Shown here: positions 8,067 through 16,076 of the stretch, piece after piece
Layout: every line of letters begins with the position of its first letter
Position numbering within the stretch: position 1 is the first letter of the stretch
IMG/VR virus record: IMGVR_UViG_3300036845_000721
Span: 62,001-126,000 of that record
Direction: 5' to 3' (one strand)
Origin: a virus
DNA length: 64,000 nt
Program-made: the position numbers and the translations under genes
Notes under the pieces: model-generated
Databases searched by the model: none
The model's input: only the letters and a program-made list of their open reading frames with translations
Told to the model about the DNA's origin: nothing

Positions 8067-8465
8067 TCAGCCCTCCTGCCCGTGCACCCAGTCCGGCAGA
8101 ATCCACACAGGCCGGTGATCGCCGGTCTTGCGCAGCTGACGGGCGTCGTCCTCGGTTACCGCGTCGTCCGGCAGCGCCTCCCACACCGGCTCGGTTTCGT
8201 GGCCGGCCGTGATGACGGTCGGGACGGCCAGGCCGGCGCCGTACACGTGGAGCGTCCTGCTGAGCACGTCGGCAGTGTCGTAGTCCAGCGAGACGACCAG
8301 GATGCCGTCCCGCACGTAGGCGTACACCTGCACGCCGGCGATCTCGATGCACGGCGGCGCGTACGTCCCGTTGTTGTCCGCCGCGCTCACGGCCGGGTGG
8401 AAGACCGCGCCGGCGTTGACGAGACGGTCGCTGACGCCCAGGGCGTCCTTGGAAAACTCATTCAC
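8067..8465 (-). CDS. Hypothetical protein, 132 aa
   Basis: It starts at ATG 8465 with AGGAGAGATAACCCG upstream. The middle is beta-rich (CIEIAGVQVYAYVRDGILVVSLDYDT) and the tail is acidic. It lies between two unknown genes with 3-nt gaps, so it is in an operon. No family is recognised. Confidence 0.65.
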   Translation of the reverse strand: MNEFSKDALGVSDRLVNAGAVFHPAVSAADNNGTYAPPCIEIAGVQVYAYVRDGILVVSLDYDTADVLSRTLHVYGAGLAVPTVITAGHETEPVWEALPDDAVTEDDARQLRKTGDHRPVWILPDWVHGQEG

Positions 8466-8468
8466 GGG

Positions 8469-8801
8469 TTATCTCTCCTGTTCTGCGGCCCGCGCGCAGC
8501 CGGGGCAGATGACCCGGCGGCCGTGGCCGTCATAGCTCTCGCGGATCTCGGTACCGTCCAGCGGCAGGCCGCACAGCAGCACCGACGCGAAGTCATGGGC
8601 GTAGTGGATGAAGTCACCGAACCTGGTCCGCAGCAGGCAGCCGCGCCAGGCCGGGACCGGCGGCGCGGGCGATTCGGTGACGGCGTGGCCGCGCGAGCGG
8701 CCGGTGTCGAAGTGGGTCTGCCGGGCCTCGCAGCGGCGCTCGCGCGCCCGGTCCCGGGCCGGCCGCATCCGCCGGACTTTGTCTTGCGGTCGCATGGTCA
8801 C
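8469..8801 (-). CDS. Hypothetical protein with CPGC motif, 110 aa
   Basis: The GTG at 8801 overlaps the upstream TGA. The N-terminal 45 residues are Arg-rich. The C-terminal half (CLLRTRFGDFIHYAHD..., VICPGCARA) has a Cys pair of zinc-ribbon type and resembles small actinobacterial proteins that record a hydrophobic core plus one CxxC. The function is unknown. Confidence 0.6.
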   Translation of the reverse strand: MTMRPQDKVRRMRPARDRARERRCEARQTHFDTGRSRGHAVTESPAPPVPAWRGCLLRTRFGDFIHYAHDFASVLLCGLPLDGTEIRESYDGHGRRVICPGCARAAEQER

Positions 8802-9130
8802 AGGTTCCTGAATCCGACGAACCAGCCGTTGCCGGAGTCGTCGGTGCCGTGCGTGTCCTCGCGGTCGCAGTAGGCCACGGCATCGTCTCGCGTGACGTAG
8901 CCGAGATGCGCGTTCGCGTCCGCGAGACGTTCACGGAACAGCACCAGCTCCACGCTGGTCTCGTCCGTGTCACATGCGTCCACGAGATCGGGCAGCTCGG
9001 GCAGCGCGCGGATCAGCCGCAGTTCCCCGGTCGGCACCTCCGTGATCGCTTCCTTCTCGCCCCGTTCGATAGCGCCGGACACGTGGTACCTCAGCGCTGC
9101 ATGCGGATCGCTGAATGAGGGCATGGTCAT
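8798..9130 (-). CDS. Hypothetical acidic protein, 110 aa
   Basis: A perfect SAS (GATCAGGAGACATGACC) precedes the ATG at 9130. A second ATG two codons in also fits. Helical and acidic (CDTDETSVELVLFRERLADA), with a Gly/Phe C-terminus (GNGWFVGFRNL). No family is recognised. Confidence 0.65.
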   Translation of the reverse strand: MTMPSFSDPHAALRYHVSGAIERGEKEAITEVPTGELRLIRALPELPDLVDACDTDETSVELVLFRERLADANAHLGYVTRDDAVAYCDREDTHGTDDSGNGWFVGFRNL

Positions 9131-9142
9131 GTCTCCTGATCT

Positions 9143-9709
9143 TCAGTAGGTGTCGCGCATCAGCCGGGCCAGCTTGTCGCCGGCGGTGATCAGCCGGGCC
9201 GCCGTCAGTAGCGGCTTGCCTGGCGTGTCGCGGTGCGCGGCTTCGGCGGCGTCTTCCCATTCCGCGAGCGCGGTCTCCCGCGCGGCAGCGGCGGCGGCAC
9301 GCTCGTTTTCCTCCAGCCGGGCGCACAGCACCATGTGCCGCACGTGCCCCCGGCCCTGGAACCACTTGACGATGATGTGCTGGCAGTGGCAGCCCATGTT
9401 CCGCTCGAACTGGATGTCGCTGCGCAGCGAGCCGCGCCGCCGCCACCGGCACACCGCGACCGGGCCGACGCCGCGTCGCCACGACGATCCGCCCAGCCAG
9501 TTGCCGTTGTCCCAGTCCGGTCCTTTGACGCCGGCCGCGTTGTGCCAGAACAGCCCGTTCCAGCCCAGCACCCAGCCGAACCGGAACCGGCTGGACCACG
9601 GGGTCAGGTGGAACGACGTGCCGCGCAGGTACCTGATGTGCGGCCGGCGCGGCGGGTCGGCTTCCGCCGGCCTGCCGATGCCGATAGCGCCTGGCAGCCA
9701 GTGGCTCAT
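9143..9709 (-). CDS. Hypothetical protein, 188 aa
   Basis: The ATG at 9709 overlaps the upstream stop (ATGA). The N-terminal half is Trp/Arg-rich (TPWSSRFRFGWVLGWNGLFW), the middle has CHCQH, and the C-terminus is an Ala/Glu helix likely to form a coiled coil. It may bind metal through Cys/His, but no known pattern is complete. Confidence 0.6.
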   Translation of the reverse strand: MSHWLPGAIGIGRPAEADPPRRPHIRYLRGTSFHLTPWSSRFRFGWVLGWNGLFWHNAAGVKGPDWDNGNWLGGSSWRRGVGPVAVCRWRRRGSLRSDIQFERNMGCHCQHIIVKWFQGRGHVRHMVLCARLEENERAAAAAARETALAEWEDAAEAAHRDTPGKPLLTAARLITAGDKLARLMRDTY

Positions 9710-10098
9710 GATGCGTCCCTCCGGTCCGCGTGGCAGCCGGTCTGGCCGCAGCCCGCGCAGTAGCCGTCCTCGCCGATCTCGGTCAGGTCGTCGGTGTCCA
9801 CGACGTGCTCGCGGTCGTCGCCGACCATCACCGCGCGGACGTAGCCGGAGCGCGGGACCAGCTCCGGCTCGCTGTAGAGGTAGCAGTCCGGGTCGTGGCA
9901 CTCCGGGTCGTTCTCGTCGCAGATGTCGTAGACGTGCGCCGGGTTGCCGCAGGCCAGCTCCCACGACTCCTGGGTCCACTCCATGTCCCAGCCGTGCAGC
10001 CAGAACGCCACGCCGCGCATCCCGGCCACGGTGTACCGCGCCTCGAAGTCGATGCCGTTCTCGGTCCCGGTCACAGCCGGGCCGCTGTACCTGGTCAT
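9706..10098 (-). CDS. Hypothetical Cys-rich protein, 130 aa
   Basis: The ATG at 10098 overlaps the upstream stop. It has paired cysteines (CDENDPECHDPDC and CAGCGQTGC), consistent with one or two zinc sites, after a beta-rich N-terminal half. Acidic overall. No family is recognised. Confidence 0.65.
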   Translation of the reverse strand: MTRYSGPAVTGTENGIDFEARYTVAGMRGVAFWLHGWDMEWTQESWELACGNPAHVYDICDENDPECHDPDCYLYSEPELVPRSGYVRAVMVGDDREHVVDTDDLTEIGEDGYCAGCGQTGCHADRRDAS

Positions 10099-10757
10099 GA
10101 CGCCTCCATGTCGTTGGTTCCGGTCGGCTGGGTGATGATGACCTTGTCCAGCCGGCCCAGCTCGGCGCGCAGGTCCTGGATCGCCGCGCAGCGCGAGCAG
10201 GTCAGCATGTCCTGGAACGGGACGGCGTGACCGGGGCACATGCTGAACGTGCAGTCCATGGCCAGCAGGGTGTCGATGGCGAGCTGGAGCGCGTGCCGCG
10301 CGATGCCCGGGTGGTCTTCGTCCTTGCTGCGCGGCGGGAGCGCGTCCAGCTCACGGCGGCGAAGGCGGATGTGTTCCATGACATCGGCCAGCTCACGGCG
10401 GGCGTCGGCGGGAACGGCGTCCAGCTCGCGCCGGGCGCTGGATATCTCACTGCGCAGCCCGTCCAGCTCACGCCGGGCGGCGGCGGCCCGCGCGCTCCGG
10501 GACGGGGCCGCGCTCGCGGCCGGTGCCCAGTGCGGCCCGTCCGGCGTGTCGGTGACGGTGCCCAGGAACGTGCCCGGGTGATGGCCGGAGCTGCCCCCGG
10601 TCATCCAGACCGCGACCCGGTCCCGGCCCTTGTCATCCTCGCCGATGCACACTCTCACGCCGGCGTGCCAGCCGCGCGTGTGCGCCTCGCAGCCGGCCTT
10701 CATCCCGGCCCCGTAGTTCTTGCCGCGCCGGTTGTCGTAGTCGTGATAGAACCTCAT
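10095..10757 (-). CDS. Coiled-coil protein with C-terminal CxxC, 220 aa
   Basis: Residues 1-80 are a mixed domain (RFYHDYDNRRGKNYGAGMK...). Residues about 85-135 are a strong Arg/Glu/Leu heptad region (RRELDGLRSEISSARRELD), and the C-terminus has CPGH and CSRC, likely a zinc site. A SAS variant (GATCAGGAGAACGATC) precedes the ATG at 10757. The architecture suggests a nucleic-acid or scaffold role, which is inference. Confidence 0.6.
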   Translation of the reverse strand: MRFYHDYDNRRGKNYGAGMKAGCEAHTRGWHAGVRVCIGEDDKGRDRVAVWMTGGSSGHHPGTFLGTVTDTPDGPHWAPAASAAPSRSARAAAARRELDGLRSEISSARRELDAVPADARRELADVMEHIRLRRRELDALPPRSKDEDHPGIARHALQLAIDTLLAMDCTFSMCPGHAVPFQDMLTCSRCAAIQDLRAELGRLDKVIITQPTGTNDMEAS

Positions 10758-10793
10758 GATCGTTCTCCTGATCCTTGGTCGGTCAGTATGATT

Positions 10794-10809
10794 TTCCGGT
10801 CAGCCGGAA
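10794..10809. repeat. P2 palindrome
   Basis: TTCCGGTCAGCCGGAA in the gap between genes ending at 10813 and starting at 10757. A CATACTGACCGA box, repeated near 11570, lies between it and the SAS. Confidence 0.8.
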
Positions 10810-10812
10810 TGT

Positions 10813-11217
10813 TCAGGCGTCCGCGGTCTCCCACAGGTACGCGTCGTACTCGCCGCCCAGGAACTCGCGCAGCTTCCTGGTCTGCTCGCACACGGCGCGG
10901 TACAGGCTTACGGAATCCCCGGTGTCTGTGCCGTACTCGCGTGCCCAGTCCGCGTAGTCGCGGGAGTTGTCCAGGCTGGCCGCGTCGGCGGTCGTGCACG
11001 CCAGCACGTCATAGGCGTCCGGGATGCGCCCGTTGTGACCCGGTCCCATGTAGAACGGCAGCTTGAGGTCGCGCTTGCCGGGCCGGGACAGCGTGAGGTC
11101 CCACCAGTCCCCGTCACGCCGGTCGCTGCCGGCGATGACGGCCGGCGGCCGGTTCCGGCGCTTGGCGGCGGTGACGCCGATGTGGTCCGCGCGGATGCGC
11201 TCGGTGAGCGTTGTCAT
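10813..11217 (-). CDS. Hypothetical protein, 134 aa
   Basis: The ATG at 11217 has GAGGAGGCACGCC upstream. The N-terminus is basic (KRRNRPPAVIAGSDRRD), followed by a possible helical domain (DYADWAREYGTDTGDSVSLY) and an acidic tail. No motif is recognised. Confidence 0.65.
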   Translation of the reverse strand: MTTLTERIRADHIGVTAAKRRNRPPAVIAGSDRRDGDWWDLTLSRPGKRDLKLPFYMGPGHNGRIPDAYDVLACTTADAASLDNSRDYADWAREYGTDTGDSVSLYRAVCEQTRKLREFLGGEYDAYLWETADA

Positions 11218-11228
11218 GGCGTGCCTCC

Positions 11229-11546
11229 TCAGTGCCGGTGCGTGACGGTGATCGTTGCGGTGCCCTCACCAGGGAAGTCCGGTGAGCCGGGGTCGGCGTC
11301 GCGGGCGTCGCAGCGCTCGCCGATCACCCGCGCGTCCGGTAGCTCCAGCTCGTACTCGCCGCCCATGTCGTAGCGCGGCACGTCCGGCGCTGACGGCGCG
11401 CCGTTCAGCAGGTCTCGTTCGCGCTGGCGGACGTTGATGACGGGATGCTCGCGCCATTCGCCGGCGTCGTAGACGGTGACCGTCATGCCGTTGGACAGCT
11501 CCACGGTCACCGACGGCAGTTCGACGGTGCGCAGTTGCAGTTTCAT
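11229..11546 (-). CDS. Hypothetical beta-rich protein, 105 aa
   Basis: A SAS variant (GATCAGGAGAACGATC) precedes the ATG at 11546. The N-terminal strands alternate (LRTVELPSVTVELSNGMTVTV) and the C-terminus ends TATITVTHRH, suggesting a small all-beta protein. No family is recognised. Confidence 0.65.
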   Translation of the reverse strand: MKLQLRTVELPSVTVELSNGMTVTVYDAGEWREHPVINVRQRERDLLNGAPSAPDVPRYDMGGEYELELPDARVIGERCDARDADPGSPDFPGEGTATITVTHRH

Positions 11547-11636
11547 GATCGTTCTCCTGATCCTGTTCGGTCAGTATGGTTGGGCGGGTGCCGGCGCGCG
11601 GGCCTGGATGCGGTCCGCGCGCCGGCGTAGTCGGGG

Positions 11637-11771
11637 CTACCAGCCGTTGCCGGCGATGACCAGCTTGGCCTGGACGACTGGGTCCTGGTACGCCTCCACC
11701 GCCGGCCGGTGCACGACCGGCGGCTGCGGCGCAGGGTCCGGACCGTCCAGGACTATGGTGCTCGCGTTCAT
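11637..11771 (-). CDS. Small hypothetical protein, 44 aa
   Basis: ATG at 11771 with a perfect SAS (GATCAGGAGACAG) immediately upstream, ending TAG at 11637. It is Pro-rich (DGPDPAPQPPVVHRP) with no hydrophobic segment. Its reality rests on the SAS and on the otherwise unexplained gap. Confidence 0.55.
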   Translation of the reverse strand: MNASTIVLDGPDPAPQPPVVHRPAVEAYQDPVVQAKLVIAGNGW

Positions 11772-11808
11772 CTGTCTCCTGATCTGGTGATGCGGTGCCG
11801 GCGGCCGG

Positions 11809-12321
11809 TCAGCCGCCGGAGGTCACTGTGTGCGTGTAGGTCCGGGTGCCGGCCTTCGACACGGCCCATTTGCGGACGTCCTGCCACCAGCGCGGGTAGC
11901 TGCGCTCGTCCCGGTAGACGTTCTCGGTGTAGTGCGCGCCGGTCTTGCTGCGGCTGGTGATGCGCTCCCACTTCTGGTAGTCGTGGCCGCAGGCGTACTT
12001 GTGCACCCAGGTCTGCCGGACCGTGCCGGCTGACGACACCGAGTAGCTGTAGCTGTTCGTCGTCGTGCACGCGGTCGTGCGCGCGGCGGTCAGCACGGCC
12101 GCTGTAACGTGCGACGGGGCCGGCTGCGAGTGCGCGGGCGGCCCCGACGGCTGCCCGGACAGCAGCGCCATCGTCAGCATGCCGGCCGCTGCGGCGACCG
12201 CCAGCACGGCCAGCGCGAGCAGGACGGCGCGGCGCGGGAACGGTGCTGGCCTGGCGCGGCGGCCGGTGTTGCGGAGCGCGATCGCGTACGAGGGCGATCC
12301 GGTGTGACGGTTTGCGGACAT
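11809..12321 (-). CDS. Membrane-anchored or secreted hypothetical protein
   Basis: In 170 aa there is a basic N-terminus, then a strong hydrophobic segment (about 32-54, AVLLALAVLAVAAAAGMLTM), a Pro/Ser-rich linker and an extracellular-looking Tyr/Thr/Trp-rich domain with two Cys (TTACTTTN, KYACGHDY). It could be a type II membrane protein or an exported protein. SAS and P2 precede the ATG at 12321. Confidence 0.65.
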   Translation of the reverse strand: MSANRHTGSPSYAIALRNTGRRARPAPFPRRAVLLALAVLAVAAAAGMLTMALLSGQPSGPPAHSQPAPSHVTAAVLTAARTTACTTTNSYSYSVSSAGTVRQTWVHKYACGHDYQKWERITSRSKTGAHYTENVYRDERSYPRWWQDVRKWAVSKAGTRTYTHTVTSGG

Positions 12322-12350
12322 GAATCCTGTCTCCTGATCTGTTGTTGATC

Positions 12351-12366
12351 TTCCGGTCGGTCGGAA
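12351..12366. repeat. P2 palindrome (imperfect centre)
   Basis: TTCCGGTCGGTCGGAA; the outer five bases pair perfectly. It lies between the gene ending at 12376 and the SAS of the gene starting at 12321. Confidence 0.65.
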
Positions 12367-12375
12367 AGTCTCGGG

Positions 12376-12750
12376 TCAGGCCGGCGTGAGCGCCGTCCAG
12401 GCGGTGAGCTGCATGTTCTCGCGCATCTCGTAGTACCTCGGCTTGCGCGGGTCCGGGTCCTCGTCCCACAGCCGGCGCAGGACTGCGCGCTGCGCGTCGG
12501 TCAGCGTCAGGTCACCGCGCTTGAACACTGACCGGCCGTTGCTGTCCTGCCAGTTCGCGTACGCGTCCCGCACCGGGAGCATCATCCCGCGCCGCTGCGC
12601 GTTGTAATCGGCCCACGCGGCGGCGAAGGCGCCGGCGAACGCGGTCTCGCCGTCGGTCGCGCCGGCCGGCGTGGCGGCGGGCGTGCCGGTGCTGTCCTGG
12701 CTGGCCCAGGCGTAGCCCAGCGCGAGCCACCTGGCCTCATCGGGTGCCAT
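12376..12750 (-). CDS. Hypothetical protein, 124 aa
   Basis: The ATG at 12750 is 3 nt after the stop of the next gene. Helical, with Trp-rich blocks (WLALGYAWASQ, FAAAWADYNAQRR) and a basic/acidic C-terminus. No family is recognised. Confidence 0.6.
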   Translation of the reverse strand: MAPDEARWLALGYAWASQDSTGTPAATPAGATDGETAFAGAFAAAWADYNAQRRGMMLPVRDAYANWQDSNGRSVFKRGDLTLTDAQRAVLRRLWDEDPDPRKPRYYEMRENMQLTAWTALTPA

Positions 12751-12753
12751 GGC

Positions 12754-13146
12754 TCAGACCTCCGCCCCGGTCAGCGCGGCCAGCTCGGACAGCGCCGCGT
12801 CCACGGTGATGCCGTGCATGATGGCGCGGGTGAGGATGTCGTACACCTCGTCGGACTCCCAGGCCCGCCCGTAGATCAGCGTGAACGAGTCCGAGATGAG
12901 GTTGACCTGGCCGCGGATGTACTCGGCGTTGGGCTCGCCCGGCTCGGTCAGGTCCCGCGCCGCTTCCAGCACGCGGCGCAGGCTCGCCTGCTCGTGCTCG
13001 CCGTACGGTTTCCGGGCGCGCACCGCTGCGGTCAGCAACGCCAGGGCGTCATGCTCGTGGGCGCGCCCTGCCAGGGCCTCGTCAGCCAGGTGGAGCGCGA
13101 TAGCCAGCGGGATGACGGGAGTCGCGGGCGGCTGGTTAACGGTCAC
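12754..13146 (-). CDS. Hypothetical helical protein, 130 aa
   Basis: The GTG start is at 13146. All-helical, acidic. Its last residues ALTGAEV and the underlying DNA are shared with the end of the next gene upstream (13151), a local duplication. No family is recognised. Confidence 0.6.
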   Translation of the reverse strand: MTVNQPPATPVIPLAIALHLADEALAGRAHEHDALALLTAAVRARKPYGEHEQASLRRVLEAARDLTEPGEPNAEYIRGQVNLISDSFTLIYGRAWESDEVYDILTRAIMHGITVDAALSELAALTGAEV

Positions 13147-13150
13147 TGGC

Positions 13151-13531
13151 CTAGACCTCCGCCCCGGTCAGCGCGGCCAGCACGTTGCGGCGGCGCAGGA
13201 TCTCCGGGTCGGTCCCGGCCGGCAGCTCGTCCGTGAGGCCGGCGGTCCGGTAGGCCTTGATCGCCGCCTCCGCCAGCTCCGCGTCCGGTCCGGTCATCGC
13301 CCCGAAGTAGAGCCGGCGGTGCGACTCGTCCGGGATGTAGGTGCCGTCGCCGGGCTCCCCCGCCCACAGCTGGACGATGTCGTTGTAGCCGTGGTAGTCG
13401 CCGGCGGCCATGGACAGGTGCTCGTACATCGCGGCCACGCCCTGCCGGAACTCGGCCAGCTTCGGATCGGAGGCGGCCAGGTACCGGTTCGCCGCCGCGC
13501 GGATCTCGCTGACTCGCATGGTTTTTCTCAT
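13151..13531 (-). CDS. Hypothetical protein, 126 aa
   Basis: The ATG at 13531 was chosen because its distance to the SAS (GATCAGGAG, 9 nt) matches other genes. An ATG at 13537 is too close. Begins MRKTMRVSEIRAAANRY, helical, with a Tyr/Gly-rich middle and the C-terminus ALTGAEV shared with the downstream gene. No function is recognised. Confidence 0.6.
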   Translation of the reverse strand: MRKTMRVSEIRAAANRYLAASDPKLAEFRQGVAAMYEHLSMAAGDYHGYNDIVQLWAGEPGDGTYIPDESHRRLYFGAMTGPDAELAEAAIKAYRTAGLTDELPAGTDPEILRRRNVLAALTGAEV

Positions 13532-13558
13532 GATCATTTTCTCCTGATCTTCGGTGCG

Positions 13559-13576
13559 GAGTGCAGGATTGCACTC
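13559..13576. repeat. P1 palindrome
   Basis: GAGTGCAGGATTGCACTC, upstream of the SAS of the gene starting at 13531 and next to the structured element at 13586. Confidence 0.8.
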
Positions 13577-13585
13577 GGATGTGAA

Positions 13586-13726
13586 CCGGCAGCCGGCCGG
13601 GGAAACCGCACGCACCCGGTCACCCGGGTCCGTTCCATACCCGCCAGCGGCGGGAGCGGCTGCCTTACGCGGGCCTGCGGACGGAACCTGACCGTGCCGC
13701 TCACCCCTGTCCCGGCCGGCTGCCGG
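13586..13726 (-). ncRNA. Candidate structured RNA element
   Basis: Arms 13586-13601 and 13711-13726 are a perfect 16-bp inverted repeat (CCGGCAGCCGGCCGGG and its complement). Read on the minus strand, further helices nest inside: GCAC-GGTCA with TGACC-gg-GTGC, GTTCC with GGAAC, and a CCCGCC-GCT-GGCGGG hairpin. No coding frame is convincing here, and the 156-nt gap is long for this arm. It could be a stable ncRNA, a processing site or a long-range leader. No RNA family is recognised. Confidence 0.4.
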
Positions 13727-13732
13727 AGTCTG

Positions 13733-14449
13733 TTACTCGGTCGTCAGCCGGTAGCCGTCCGGCTGGATGGCAGCGAGCCGCCGCCACTCGGCTTCGCCGT
13801 GGACCAGGAAAGCGTCGGTCAGCTCTCCGTCGGTGTCGCGGACGTAAGCCATGGCCGGGTAAGTAGTCGGCACATCGCTCTCGTTGCTGTCGTCGGTGTC
13901 CGGGCGGTCGCAGCTCCAGAAACCCAGCTCCCCGCCGGCGTCCCACGACGATTCACAGCCGGCCAGCTCGCAGTCGGCGCAGACCAGGTCGGTGCCGTCC
14001 GCGCTGATCACCGTCTCCCCGCAGCACGGGCAGTCGTAGTAGCCCGGCTCGCGGAATGGCACCCGGCGGAACACGATCGCCCAGCCGGCCGCTTCCTCGG
14101 AGTCGTCCAGCGTCTCCACCGTGACCGCCGCGTACAGGCCGGGCCGGCGGACGATGTCCTCGGCGAGATGCCCGCCGATGTACTCCGACGCGTGCATGAT
14201 CGCCGGCGCGAAGTTGCCCTGCTGCCCGCTGTAGCCGTCGGTGAACGTTCCCCAGCCCGCGGCCTCGATGCCCGCGACCCACGCGTCATAGTCGGCCTGG
14301 AGGATCTGCCCGTCCGCGTCGGTGCCGATCACCGACTCCGGCGCGTGCACATCCGCCGGCCCGTCGCTCACGCGGCCTCTGGCGTCCACTGAGATCACGT
14401 GATCGAAATCCATCTCGGCGCTGAGCCAGTCAGCGTGACCGATTCCCAT
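13733..14449 (-). CDS. Hypothetical zinc-ribbon protein, 238 aa
   Basis: The ATG at 14449 has AAGGGAAAAACGACC upstream. The N-terminal half is mixed alpha/beta (MGIGHADWLSAEMDFDHVIS) and the middle has CPCCGE and CADCELAGC, a likely zinc ribbon (residues about 150-180). It is acidic. Domains of this kind occur in phage proteins of unknown role. Confidence 0.6.
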   Translation of the reverse strand: MGIGHADWLSAEMDFDHVISVDARGRVSDGPADVHAPESVIGTDADGQILQADYDAWVAGIEAAGWGTFTDGYSGQQGNFAPAIMHASEYIGGHLAEDIVRRPGLYAAVTVETLDDSEEAAGWAIVFRRVPFREPGYYDCPCCGETVISADGTDLVCADCELAGCESSWDAGGELGFWSCDRPDTDDSNESDVPTTYPAMAYVRDTDGELTDAFLVHGEAEWRRLAAIQPDGYRLTTE

Positions 14450-14471
14450 GGTCGTTTTTCCCTTCTCGATA

Positions 14472-14487
14472 TTCCGGTTAACCGGAA
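14472..14487. repeat. P2 palindrome
   Basis: TTCCGGTTAACCGGAA, a perfect 16-bp palindrome, upstream of the gene starting at 14449 and just after the stop of the gene at 14491. Confidence 0.8.
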
Positions 14488-14490
14488 AGT

Positions 14491-14859
14491 TCAGGCCAGG
14501 ATGCTGACGCAGTCCAGGCAGGTGATGGCGCGGCGGTGCAGCGCGGCGCGCCCGCCCTCGTCGCTGGATACGCCCGTCGCCCGGCCGCAGACCGGCGGCT
14601 CGCGCCACAGCGGCCGGTCGTCGTGCAGGGTGTCCAGGTCGATGGCGTGCACGGTGCCGTCGTCGTGCTCCACGCCGACGTAGCCGCGCGGCGTGAGCAT
14701 GACGGCTGCGAGCCGGCTCATCCGCTCGCCCTCGGCGTGCAGGTACGCGGCCAGCTCCAGGATGCCGGCGTGGTCGGCCGGCGTGATCCGGGGATCGGCG
14801 GCGCACGCGGCGCACGTCTCTACGGGGTCGGTGTGGAATCCGGGTTCGGGCCTGCTCAT
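14491..14859 (-). CDS. Hypothetical Cys-containing protein, 122 aa
   Basis: The ATG at 14859 overlaps the upstream stop (ATGA). It has CAACAADP near 16 and TCLDCVS near 113, which may join in a metal site, with a helical middle. No family is recognised. Confidence 0.6.
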   Translation of the reverse strand: MSRPEPGFHTDPVETCAACAADPRITPADHAGILELAAYLHAEGERMSRLAAVMLTPRGYVGVEHDDGTVHAIDLDTLHDDRPLWREPPVCGRATGVSSDEGGRAALHRRAITCLDCVSILA

Positions 14860-15413
14860 GACACGCCTGCCGCGTACAGGCCGGCGCCGTCGGCTTCCAT
14901 GCGCGCGATGTCAGCCTCGTCCGTGCTGGCCGGCTCCGGCTGGAACCAGAACACGACCGCGTCCCGCGACCCGCCGAGGTTGCTTCCGCAGACGTCGCAC
15001 GCGGACCAGGTGAACGTCAGCTGCTCGCACTCGCAGTCGCCGCCACGGTCGGACTCGGTCTCCAGCTCGTGGCCGCGCGCCACGGTCAGCCGGGCGCCGG
15101 CCGGGATCTCCCAGTGCGCCGCCTCCATCGCGTCGGCGTAGCTGCCCGCGAGCACTTCCACCGTGCCCCGGACCATCGACCCGCGCACGCGGTGCGGGAC
15201 CAGGTAGGTCACGGTCCAGTTGGACCGGCAGTCGTGGCCCTCGCGGAACATGCCCAGCGTGACCTCGCAGCCCTCGGTGTAGTGCGCGATCCGCGCCTGC
15301 CACTCGGTTATCTCGGCTGGCGTCCAGTCCGCCGGCGCGTCGCCGTTGGCCAGCAGGAACAGGCAGTCGGTGCAGCACCAGCCGCTGAACGTCTGGTCTC
15401 GGTTCATGGTCAT
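14856..15413 (-). CDS. Hypothetical Cys-rich protein, 185 aa
   Basis: The N-terminus has CCTDC (13-17). The C-terminal part (CECEQLTFTWSACDVCGSNLGG) matches a short Cys-rich module that I recall from many actinophage hypothetical proteins. The domain between them is beta-rich. A SAS and P1 precede the ATG at 15413. Zinc binding is likely; the role is unknown. Confidence 0.65.
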   Translation of the reverse strand: MTMNRDQTFSGWCCTDCLFLLANGDAPADWTPAEITEWQARIAHYTEGCEVTLGMFREGHDCRSNWTVTYLVPHRVRGSMVRGTVEVLAGSYADAMEAAHWEIPAGARLTVARGHELETESDRGGDCECEQLTFTWSACDVCGSNLGGSRDAVVFWFQPEPASTDEADIARMEADGAGLYAAGVS

Positions 15414-15450
15414 GATCGTTTGTCTCCTGATCGTGGTCGTCAGTGTTCCG

Positions 15451-15468
15451 GAGTGCAGGATTGCACTC
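15451..15468. repeat. P1 palindrome
   Basis: GAGTGCAGGATTGCACTC; its last two bases overlap the TGA of the gene ending at 15467. Confidence 0.8.
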
Positions 15469-16057
15469 AGCCGGGGTAGGGGTCGCGGAGAACAGCCTGG
15501 ATGTGCGGCGGGAGCAGCCCGATGACGATGTTGGCGGCGTCGGTTCCGGTCAGCCCGGACTCGCCCTCAAGCAGCAGATCCAGTGATGCGCTGTAGCCGG
15601 CGTTGCGCAGCCGCGTTTCGAGAGTGACCGGCTGCCAGTCACCTTGCAGCGTCTCGCCGTCCGGGTTTTCCGCGTACTCGAACCGGGTCAGGTCCACCGC
15701 GTACAGCATGTTGTCGTACTCGGGGCACTCCAGCGCGACGTTCGCGTCCGCGACGTGCTGCTCCGTCAGCTCGCCGAACCATGCCCACAGCTCGCCGTCA
15801 TCGTTGTTGGCCGCCTGCCAGACGTGCTCGGCGCGGGCGAACCAGCGCAGCGGCGGCACCATCGCGTTGGACGTCACCCACGCGATCGGGTCATCGCCCG
15901 ACGTGCGCGCGGCCACGATGATCTGGTCGGCCACGTCCTGCGCGAGACGCCGGACCGTGCCGCGCCCCACGGTGACGGGCAGCTCGATCGCGTCGCCGTA
16001 ACGACCGCCGGGAACGCCTATCGCGCCGTTCCGCGTGGTCGTGTATGCCTCGGTCAT
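15467..16057 (-). CDS. Hypothetical acidic protein, 196 aa
   Basis: The ATG at 16057 has AGGAGAACGATC upstream. The sequence is acidic with Trp-rich strands (FARAEHVWQAANNDDGELWAW) and no Cys pairs. No domain is recognised. It lies 19 nt downstream of a 44-aa gene and is probably co-transcribed with it. Confidence 0.65.
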   Translation of the reverse strand: MTEAYTTTRNGAIGVPGGRYGDAIELPVTVGRGTVRRLAQDVADQIIVAARTSGDDPIAWVTSNAMVPPLRWFARAEHVWQAANNDDGELWAWFGELTEQHVADANVALECPEYDNMLYAVDLTRFEYAENPDGETLQGDWQPVTLETRLRNAGYSASLDLLLEGESGLTGTDAANIVIGLLPPHIQAVLRDPYPG

Positions 16058-16076
16058 GATCGTTCTCCTATTCCGC

